Under the pieces are notes generated by a model, which saw nothing but the letters and a program-made list of their open reading frames with translations, was not told the origin of the DNA and searched no databases. From positions 1-6,858 of the forward strand of contig CALCPC010000610.1 in NCBI GenBank assembly GCA_937900975.1: a stretch of 6,858 nt of DNA, given 5' to 3'. The first letter of the stretch is position 1; the number at the start of each line of letters is the position of its first letter. The translations under genes and the position numbers were made by a program. Source of the stretch: an uncultured Paracoccaceae bacterium (GTDB taxonomy: Bacteria; Pseudomonadota; Alphaproteobacteria; Rhodobacterales; Rhodobacteraceae). Below are positions 1-4,921 of this stretch, one piece after another.

Positions 1-78
1 GTGGTCTCCTACGACCTGATCCGCGCCAAACTGCCAAAATCATTGCGCGATAGTTTCGCGCCGCGGGAGGGCCTCTGA
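1..78 (+). CDS. 3' end of upstream gene, probably sugar ABC transporter permease (partial)
   Basis: Reading from base 1 gives 25 codons and then TGA at 76-78; the visible tail begins VVSYDLIRAKLPKSLRDSF and ends APREGL. The gene is cut by the window edge, so its start and domains are not visible. The tail is a short hydrophobic-to-basic stretch, which would fit the last membrane segment and cytoplasmic end of a MalF/LacF-type permease. The main argument is position: it ends directly on the start of a MalG/LacG-type permease (TGATG, one shared base), and these two permeases are normally adjacent in that order. That this is a coding end is well supported by the coupled junction. The product name is inference; a substrate-binding protein tail cannot be excluded. 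Confidence 0.6.
   Translation: MVSYDLIRAKLPKSLRDSFAPREGL
65..70 (+). promoter_or_regulatory. Ribosome binding site for the second permease
   Basis: GGGAGG lies 7 bases before the ATG at 78 and inside the last codons of the upstream gene. It supports ATG 78 as the true start and indicates translational coupling across the TGATG overlap. Confidence 0.75.
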
Positions 79-926
79 TGTTTCCAAGACCCATTGAGCA
101 AAGTCCACGCTCCTGGCAGATCACCTACCAGGCGTTGATCCCGCTGGCGCTGATCTTGTGGCTGCTGCCCTTGATCGCGGTTGCTGTGTTTTCGGTCAAA
201 CCGGCCGGAGATTTTACGCAAGGCAACTATTGGGGGCTGCCGGGCTCCTTCGAGCTTTTCAACAATTACGGGCAAGTGTTCTTCAACTCGGACATGCCCC
301 GATACCTGTTCAACTCTGTCCTGATAACTGTTCCGACGGTGATCGGCGCCGTGGCGCTGTCCTCGATGGCGGGGTTCGCGCTTGGGATTTACAAGTTCCG
401 GTCCAACATCTGGATCTTTTTCATGTTCGTCGCGGGCAATTTCGTCCCGTTTCAGATCCTGATGGTGCCGGTCCGCGAACTGACGCGCGATATCGGACTT
501 TACGACACCAAGACCGGGTTGGTGCTTTTTCACATCGCCTTCCAAACCGGGTTCTGCACGCTCTTTATGCGCAACTTTATCCGCGCGCTCCCCTATGAGC
601 TGATCGAGGCCGCGCGGGTTGAGGGCGTGTCCGAGATCCGCATTTTCTGGTATGTCGTCATCCCCTTGATGAAACCGGCCATCGCCGCGCTGTCCGTCCT
701 GATCTTCACCTTTATCTGGAACGACTATTTTTGGGCCGTCGTGCTGACCCAAGGGCCGGAAAGCCAGCCTGTCACCGCCGGCATCACCAGCTTTAATGCG
801 CAGTACCGGGCGGCCTATCATTTGATGAGCGCGGGAAGCATCGTCGCCGCGCTGCCGCCGGTTCTGATGTTCTTTCTGATGCAGCGCCACTTTATCGCCG
901 GTCTGACGCTCGGCGCGGTAAAGTGA
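78..926 (+). CDS. Carbohydrate ABC transporter permease (MalG/LacG family)
   Basis: This is a 282-residue inner-membrane subunit that forms half of the translocation channel of a CUT1-type sugar importer. Hydrophobic segments are visible at about residues 17-41, 77-103, 110-131, 146-168, 196-223 and 250-268, the six expected of the family. The ATPase-docking EAA loop lies between the fourth and fifth segments: E177-A178-A179, G183, and the IPLMKP stretch at 195-200. The length is typical (about 270-300). The start is fixed by the overlap with the upstream stop and a strong GGGAGG site. The next gene, an alpha-galactosidase, starts 9 bases after the stop, so galactosides are the likely cargo; this is inferred from neighbours, since permease sequence does not reveal sugar specificity. 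The binding protein and ATPase are not in the window. Family assignment is secure; the substrate is not. Confidence 0.95.
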   Translation: MFPRPIEQSPRSWQITYQALIPLALILWLLPLIAVAVFSVKPAGDFTQGNYWGLPGSFELFNNYGQVFFNSDMPRYLFNSVLITVPTVIGAVALSSMAGFALGIYKFRSNIWIFFMFVAGNFVPFQILMVPVRELTRDIGLYDTKTGLVLFHIAFQTGFCTLFMRNFIRALPYELIEAARVEGVSEIRIFWYVVIPLMKPAIAALSVLIFTFIWNDYFWAVVLTQGPESQPVTAGITSFNAQYRAAYHLMSAGSIVAALPPVLMFFLMQRHFIAGLTLGAVK

Positions 927-930
927 GGGG
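925..930 (+). promoter_or_regulatory. Ribosome binding site for the alpha-galactosidase
   Basis: GAGGGG begins within the permease stop codon (TGA 924-926) and sits 5 bases before ATG 936. This places initiation under the terminating permease ribosome and favours ATG 936 over the nearby out-of-frame ATG at 944. Confidence 0.65.
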
Positions 931-935
931 CTAAG

Positions 936-3026
936 ATGATCCCATGGCGGCTGGACACGCCGCGCCAGACACTGGTGCTGGCCCATCGGGCGGGCACTTT
1001 GCCCGAGATTGTGTATTGGGGCGCGGCGCTGCCGGAGGCAGAGGATCTGGCGACGCTTGCCGCGGCACACATCCCCGGCGTGCCAGGGGGCGGGTTGGAC
1101 CGGGTCGCGCCGATCACGGTTTGCCCCTGCGGTGACGATTTTCTTGGTGCGCCCGGGCTTAAGATCGACGCAGGATCGCCGCGCGCCTGGCACCGCGTTG
1201 ACCGGGGCGCGCCCAAGGCCGCACCGACGCACCTTTCGGAAGTGTTTCGTGCCGAGGCGGCGGCGCTTGAATACACGCTTTCCATCACTGCCGATCCCGA
1301 AACCGACGTGTTCCGCCTCCAGGCTGCGCTCTGCAACACAGGCACCGAAACGCGCGCCCTCTCATGGTTTGCGGCGCCCGTCGTGCCGCTGCCGGGCGCG
1401 GAGACGCTGTTGACCTTTTCCGGTCGCTGGTGCGGGGAGTTTCAGAAAACCGAGCGCGCCTTTGGCCCCGACATCCTGGTGACCGAGGCGTGGGAGGGGC
1501 GGACAGGCCACGCGGCGCAGCCCGGTGCCTTCGCGCTTGGCCCGCAGGCGGGCGAAAACGCGGGGGCGGCCTGGGGCTTTCACCTCGGCTGGTCGGGCGG
1601 GCACCGGATGGTGGCCGAGATGCTGCCCTGTGGGCGTCGCCAGCTTCAGTTCGGCGCGGGCGGGCTGCCCGCGACGCTTCCCCCCGGCCAGGCGGTCGAG
1701 ACGCCGCCGCTTTACGCCAGTTTCTCGGACCGCGGTCTTAACGGCGCAAGCCAGGCGTTTCACGCCCATCTGCGCACCCGTATTCTAACATTGGCAGAGC
1801 CCGAACGCCCGCGTCCCGTCCACTACAATTGCTGGGAGGCGGTCTATTTCGACCATGATGTCGCGGTGCTCAACGACCTCGCCGACCGGGCGCGGGCGCT
1901 GGGCGTCGAACGTTTCGTGCTCGACGACGGGTGGTTTCGGGGCCGCAACGACGATACGGCCGGTCTCGGCGATTGGCAGGTCGACGCGGCGAAATGGCCC
2001 GCGGGCCTTTGGCCTTTGGTCGAGCGTGTCACCGAACTTGGCATGTCCTTCGGGCTGTGGGTCGAGCCCGAGATGGTGAATGCCGAAAGCGCCCTTTTCA
2101 AAGCGCACCCAGACTGGATCCTTGGCCCCGCCGATCAAACGCTGGGGCGAACCCAATACGTGCTGGATCTGACGCGTCCCGGCGTGGCGGACCACCTCTT
2201 TTCGGGGATCGACGCCCTGCTTCGGACCTATCCCATCGACTACTTGAAATGGGACCACAACCGCCCCTTGCCGCGGGGCAGCGCGGGTCAGGCGGCTGCG
2301 CTTTACACCCTGTTGGCGCGGGTTCGGGCAGCGCATCCCGGGGTCGAGATCGAGACCTGTGCCTCGGGCGGCGGGCGGATCGATTTCGGCATCCTCGAAT
2401 GGACGCAGCGCGTCTGGCTGTCCGACAGCAACGATGCGCTGGCGCGGCTTTCGATCCAGCACGGGGCGTCCTATTTTTTGCCGCCCGAAATCACCGGCTC
2501 TCATGTCGGGCCGCGGGTTTGTCACACATCTGGGCGCAGCTTTGCGCTGGCTTTTCGCGCGGCGGTGGCGGGGATGCGCGCGATGGGTTTGGAGATGGAT
2601 CTGCGCGCGCTCGATCCCGGCGAGATGGACAGCCTTGCGCGCGCGATCGCGGATTTTAAGGCGCGCCGCAGTTTGCTTCACGGCGGGCGTCTCTTCCGGC
2701 TCGAACCCGAGGATCCCGCGCAGATGGGCGAGATACACCTTGCCCCGGATGGCGGGCGGTTTCTTCTGTTTGTCGCGCAGACGCAGCCTTCGGCACAGGC
2801 CTTGGCGCGGCCGCTTCGCCTGGCGGGGCTTTCACCCGCGGCCCGCTATACGCTGCGTCTCGAAAACCCGGACGCCGCGGCGCGCCCGCTGAACCGGATG
2901 GCGGCGGACGGTTTTGCCGCAGGGCAGGATGTGACACTTTCAGGCCAGGCTCTGATGGGGGCCGGGGTGCAGTTGCCAAACGCGTTTCCCGAGACGGTTT
3001 GGGTGGTAACGGGGACGCGGGCGTGA
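936..3026 (+). CDS. Alpha-galactosidase, glycoside hydrolase family 36
   Basis: The 696-residue retaining enzyme removes terminal alpha-linked galactose (melibiose, raffinose-type sugars or galactosyl-glycerol). An N-terminal beta-sandwich (about 1-285) carries the GH36 block FSGRWCGEFQ at 161-170. The TIM barrel (about 295-600) starts at NCWEAVYFD (298-306) and holds the sugar-binding DDGWF (330-334), LWVEPEMVN (374-382), the nucleophile motif KWDHNR with D440, the CASGGGR turn (475-481) and the acid/base motif SDSND (496-500; probably D497, alternatively D500). A small C-terminal beta domain follows. Length is slightly below the usual 700-740. The N-terminus (MIPWRLDTPR) is not a signal peptide, so it acts in the cytoplasm on imported sugar. 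All catalytic motifs are intact. The gene follows the permease by 9 bases and precedes dgoK, tying released galactose to the KDPGal branch. Linkage preference and aglycone cannot be read from sequence; an alpha-N-acetylgalactosaminidase activity is a less likely alternative. Confidence 0.95.
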   Translation: MIPWRLDTPRQTLVLAHRAGTLPEIVYWGAALPEAEDLATLAAAHIPGVPGGGLDRVAPITVCPCGDDFLGAPGLKIDAGSPRAWHRVDRGAPKAAPTHLSEVFRAEAAALEYTLSITADPETDVFRLQAALCNTGTETRALSWFAAPVVPLPGAETLLTFSGRWCGEFQKTERAFGPDILVTEAWEGRTGHAAQPGAFALGPQAGENAGAAWGFHLGWSGGHRMVAEMLPCGRRQLQFGAGGLPATLPPGQAVETPPLYASFSDRGLNGASQAFHAHLRTRILTLAEPERPRPVHYNCWEAVYFDHDVAVLNDLADRARALGVERFVLDDGWFRGRNDDTAGLGDWQVDAAKWPAGLWPLVERVTELGMSFGLWVEPEMVNAESALFKAHPDWILGPADQTLGRTQYVLDLTRPGVADHLFSGIDALLRTYPIDYLKWDHNRPLPRGSAGQAAALYTLLARVRAAHPGVEIETCASGGGRIDFGILEWTQRVWLSDSNDALARLSIQHGASYFLPPEITGSHVGPRVCHTSGRSFALAFRAAVAGMRAMGLEMDLRALDPGEMDSLARAIADFKARRSLLHGGRLFRLEPEDPAQMGEIHLAPDGGRFLLFVAQTQPSAQALARPLRLAGLSPAARYTLRLENPDAAARPLNRMAADGFAAGQDVTLSGQALMGAGVQLPNAFPETVWVVTGTRA

Positions 3027-3041
3027 AGGGAAATTGGAATG

Positions 3042-3060
3042 CGCACCCCCAAAGGGTGCG
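3042..3060 (+). promoter_or_regulatory. Hairpin covering the dgoK ribosome binding site
   Basis: CGCACCC (3042-3048) and GGGTGCG (3054-3060) form a perfect 7-bp GC-rich stem around a CCAAA loop, ending 3 bases before the dgoK ATG at 3064. The only Shine-Dalgarno-like sequence for that start, AGGG at 3053-3056, lies mostly in the 3' arm. There is no T tract, so it is not a usual terminator. The stop of the alpha-galactosidase gene is 15 bases upstream of the stem, close enough for a terminating ribosome to disturb it. A translational coupling or damping role is inferred; the stem itself is read directly. Confidence 0.5.
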
Positions 3061-3063
3061 GCG

Positions 3064-4212
3064 ATGAGCGCCGATCTCGATTGGATCGCGGTCGACTGGG
3101 GCACGTCGACCTTGCGGGCCTGGGCAATCTCGGCCACCGGCGCGGTCAAGGCCGAGGCGGCAAGCCGGGACGGCATGGGCGCGCTTCGGCCCGGGGGGTT
3201 TGAGCCCGCGCTTCTGGGTTTGATCGGCCCCTGGCTTCCCCCCCAGCGCGCGGTCGATGTTGTGGCCTGCGGCATGGTCGGCGCGCGGGAAGGCTGGGTC
3301 GAGGCGGGATATGCCGGCGTGCCGGCGCCGCCGCTTGCCCAAGGGCTTCGGCGCGCCAAAGCGGCGGATCCACGGCTGCGGGTCTTTGTCCTCGGCGGTT
3401 TAAGCCAGACGCGCCCGGCGGATGTGATGCGGGGCGAAGAGACGCAGATCGCAGGGCACCTCGCGCTTGGCGGGACGCGCGATGGGGTCGTGGTATTGCC
3501 CGGAACCCACACCAAATGGGTGGAGATCAAGGACGGCGCCGTGTTTCACTTCGCGTCGTTCATGACGGGGGAGCTGTTCGCGCTTTTGGCCGAGCGCTCG
3601 GTCCTGCGCCATGCGGTCTCGGTCAATGGAACCGCACCGGGCGGCGCGAGCACCGGGACCAATCCCGTGGTACCCATTGGCCCCGATCCCGCGGCGCCGC
3701 CCGCCGGCGGCGAACCCCGGAGCCTGGCCAACGCCGATCGCGGCGCCCAAACCCGCACAGATCCCCGACCGCCCCCACGCGCGGAGCCCATGGCGCCGGC
3801 CGCCGCGGGTCTCGCAGTGCGCCCCAGCGCAGGACCAAATGCGCTTTCCAGCGTGCCCGAAGCGCCTCTCAGCGATGCTTTTCGTTCCGGGTTCGAGGAT
3901 GCGATGGCCCGGCCCGAGCGCGTCGCGGGTCAGCTTTTCGGGCTGCGCGCCGAACGGCTTTTGGATCTCGCGCCGCCTGCTGCGCTGGGAGAGCGGCTTT
4001 CAGGCTTGCTTCTTGGGATCGAATTCGCGGCGGCACGGCCCTATTGGCTGGGCCAAGATGTGGCCTTGGTCGCGGCGGGGCCGCTGGCCCAACGCTACCG
4101 CGCGGCGATGGACCTGGTGGGGTTAAGTCCGGCGATGGCCGATCCTGTTGCAACGGTGCTGGCCGGGCTTGCTGCCGCGCGGCGCCAGATTTTGGAGGAG
4201 CGGGCGCGATGA
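3064..4212 (+). CDS. dgoK: 2-dehydro-3-deoxygalactonokinase with Pro/Ala-rich insertion
   Basis: DgoK phosphorylates 2-dehydro-3-deoxy-D-galactonate with ATP to the 6-phosphate, the last activation step before aldol cleavage. From ATG 3064 the 382-residue product opens with IAVDWGTSTLRAW (phosphate-binding DWGTS at 11-15), then ACGMVG (68-73), RGEETQ (123-128), LPGTHTKW (145-152) and MTGELFALL (167-175). The C-terminal half resumes with SDAFRSGFEDAM (about 270-281) and LLLGIEF. The family is usually about 290-340 residues; the excess is a segment at about 186-268 rich in Pro, Ala and Gly with no aromatic residue, Lys, Cys or His. Both flanks stay in one frame and keep family motifs, so this looks like a linker insertion, not a frameshift. 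An in-frame TTG at 3034 would add ten residues (MECAPPKGAA) but has a poorer fit. The 3' end overlaps dgoA by 4 bases (ATGA). The function call is firm; the effect of the insertion is unknown. Confidence 0.92.
   Translation: MSADLDWIAVDWGTSTLRAWAISATGAVKAEAASRDGMGALRPGGFEPALLGLIGPWLPPQRAVDVVACGMVGAREGWVEAGYAGVPAPPLAQGLRRAKAADPRLRVFVLGGLSQTRPADVMRGEETQIAGHLALGGTRDGVVVLPGTHTKWVEIKDGAVFHFASFMTGELFALLAERSVLRHAVSVNGTAPGGASTGTNPVVPIGPDPAAPPAGGEPRSLANADRGAQTRTDPRPPPRAEPMAPAAAGLAVRPSAGPNALSSVPEAPLSDAFRSGFEDAMARPERVAGQLFGLRAERLLDLAPPAALGERLSGLLLGIEFAAARPYWLGQDVALVAAGPLAQRYRAAMDLVGLSPAMADPVATVLAGLAAARRQILEERAR
3619..3867 (+). other. Sequence encoding a low-complexity, probably disordered insertion within DgoK
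   Basis: These bases encode about 83 residues (DgoK 186-268), of which 18 are proline, with many Ala and Gly and none of F, W, Y, K, C or H. The composition differs sharply from the kinase sequence on either side. It lies after the MTGELFALLAERSVLRH block and before SDAFRSGFEDAM, where related kinases have a short loop. It contains two back-to-back perfect 10-base palindromes, GCGGCGCCGC (3691-3700) and CCGCCGGCGG (3701-3710). I see no tandem repeat unit, transposon end or target duplication. Edges are approximate. Confidence 0.6.
4194..4200 (+). promoter_or_regulatory. Ribosome binding site for dgoA
   Basis: GGAGGAG within the last codons of dgoK lies 8 bases before ATG 4209. It identifies 4209 as the start of the aldolase, although the same frame stays open far upstream inside dgoK. 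Confidence 0.75.
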
Positions 4213-4817
4213 GCCGGGCTTTGATTGCGATTTTGCGGGGAATCCGGCCGGAAGAGGCCGAGCCGGTCGCCGGGGCGCTTCTGAGCGCCGGGATTAGCCG
4301 GATTGAAGTGCCGCTGAACTCGCCCGACCCGTTTTTGAGCCTTGAGCGGATGGTTCGGGCTTTCGGCGCGGCGGGATCCTTTGGCTCGGGCACCGTCTTG
4401 GCCCCGGCGGATGTGTCGCGGGTCGCCGCTGCGGGCGGCACATTCGTTGTCTCGCCCAACTGCGATCCGTCGGTGATCGCGGCAACGAAGGCCGCGGGTC
4501 TTGGGTCCTACCCCGGGGTTTTTACCGCGACCGAGTGTTTTTCGGCCCTGGGCGCCGGCGCCGACGCGTTGAAGATTTTTCCGGCCGATTTGATGGGGCC
4601 ACCGGGGATCAAGGCGCTGCGCGCCGTTTTGCCGCCAGAGGTTCCGATCTATGCCGTGGGTGGCGCATCGGCTGGCACGTTTGGCGCATGGCGGGCGGCG
4701 GGGGCAAGCGGGTTTGGCATCGGCTCGGCGCTTTACAAACCCGGGATGGCGGCGGAGGCGGTCGGACGCAATGCTGCGGCTTTGGTGGCGGCGTTCGACG
4801 AAAGCTCAGATCGTTGA
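4209..4817 (+). CDS. dgoA: 2-dehydro-3-deoxy-6-phosphogalactonate aldolase
   Basis: The 202-residue class I aldolase cleaves 2-dehydro-3-deoxy-6-phosphogalactonate to pyruvate and D-glyceraldehyde 3-phosphate in the cytoplasm. The whole (beta/alpha)8 KDPG/KDPGal aldolase pattern is visible: AILRG with R10 (7-11), IEVPLNSP with the catalytic glutamate E33 (32-39), GSGTVLAP (59-66), SPNCDP (82-87), YPGVFTATE (101-109), the Schiff-base lysine K122 in LKIFPAD (121-127), AVGGAS (149-154) and the phosphate-binding GIGSALYKPG (170-179). E. coli KDPGal aldolase has about 205 residues with E37 and K126, so spacing matches. The LNSP motif and partnership with dgoK favour the galacto enzyme (DgoA) over KDPG aldolase (Eda). 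The start overlaps the dgoK stop as ATGA behind a strong GGAGGAG site, so the pair is translationally coupled. Nothing appears broken. Confidence 0.95.
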   Translation: MSRALIAILRGIRPEEAEPVAGALLSAGISRIEVPLNSPDPFLSLERMVRAFGAAGSFGSGTVLAPADVSRVAAAGGTFVVSPNCDPSVIAATKAAGLGSYPGVFTATECFSALGAGADALKIFPADLMGPPGIKALRAVLPPEVPIYAVGGASAGTFGAWRAAGASGFGIGSALYKPGMAAEAVGRNAAALVAAFDESSDR

Positions 4818-4839
4818 GCCCGCCCTCGGCCGAGCGGGC
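4818..4839 (+). terminator. GC-rich hairpin directly after dgoA, possible weak terminator
   Basis: GCCCGC (4818-4823) pairs with GCGGGC (4834-4839), and the interior contains the palindrome CTCGGCCGAG (4825-4834). It begins on the base after the dgoA stop, a common place for a terminator or an mRNA-stabilising stem. No T tract follows; a G run starts at 4841. Termination is therefore only a possibility, and transcription may continue into the GH42 gene. Confidence 0.35.
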
Positions 4840-4840
4840 C

Positions 4841-4904
4841 GGGGGGGGGGGGCCCCCCCCCCCCCCCCCCCCCCCCGGCGCCGAAGACAGGGGGGGGGGG
4901 GGGG
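4841..4904 (+). repeat. Extreme homopolymer cluster: G12, C24 and G15
   Basis: The gap between dgoA and the GH42 gene holds 12 consecutive G (4841-4852), then 24 C (4853-4876), a 13-base spacer beginning with the palindrome GGCGCC (4877-4882), and 15 G (4890-4904). The C run can pair with either flanking G run, giving two competing very stable hairpins. Runs this long are rare even in high-GC genomes, and the G-then-C junction resembles opposing reads that each lost signal in a hard hairpin and were called as G. The exact lengths should not be trusted. If genuine, the tract would be slippage-prone, and it lies only 4 bases before the Shine-Dalgarno region of the next gene. I see no convincing promoter or operator in this gap. 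Confidence 0.8.
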
Positions 4905-4908
4905 AAAG

Positions 4909-4915
4909 AAAGGGG
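4909..4915 (+). promoter_or_regulatory. Ribosome binding site for the GH42 beta-galactosidase
   Basis: AAAGGGG lies 6 bases before ATG 4922. It decides the start, because the reading frame stays open upstream through the homopolymers into dgoA. Confidence 0.65.
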
Positions 4916-4921
4916 TGCGCG

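Noticed and set aside
944..1135. ATG at 944 in another frame as the start of a small gene.
   Set aside because: Its 63-codon frame lies wholly inside the GH36 gene, with no separate ribosome binding site and no recognisable product.
9..1232. Long open frame of 407 codons on the minus strand.
   Set aside because: It lies antisense to the permease and alpha-galactosidase, which carry clear family motifs; its product is low-complexity and Arg/Gln/His-rich, typical of a shadow frame in high-GC DNA.
1785..2738. Minus-strand open frame of 317 codons under the alpha-galactosidase.
   Set aside because: It covers the catalytic barrel of the GH36 gene on the other strand and shows no recognisable motif or ribosome binding site.
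3034..3063. TTG start at 3034 adding ten residues to DgoK.
   Set aside because: The extra residues are encoded by the hairpin region and are not family-like; ATG 3064 sits just before the conserved N-terminal strand. It is not fully excluded.
3619..3867. Reading the Pro/Ala-rich part of dgoK as a frameshifted or degenerate region.
   Set aside because: The frame is uninterrupted and the same frame carries kinase motifs on both sides, so paired compensating errors would be needed.
3516..4208. N-terminal extension of the dgoA frame back into dgoK, giving a 433-residue protein.
   Set aside because: The added part is Arg/Gly-rich shadow of dgoK; ATG 4209 has a strong ribosome binding site and yields exactly the family length.
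4535..4921. Extension of the GH42 frame upstream through the homopolymers, giving a 769-residue protein.
   Set aside because: The extra 129 residues overlap dgoA out of frame and run through poly-Gly/poly-Pro from the G and C runs; ATG 4922 matches the conserved GH42 start.
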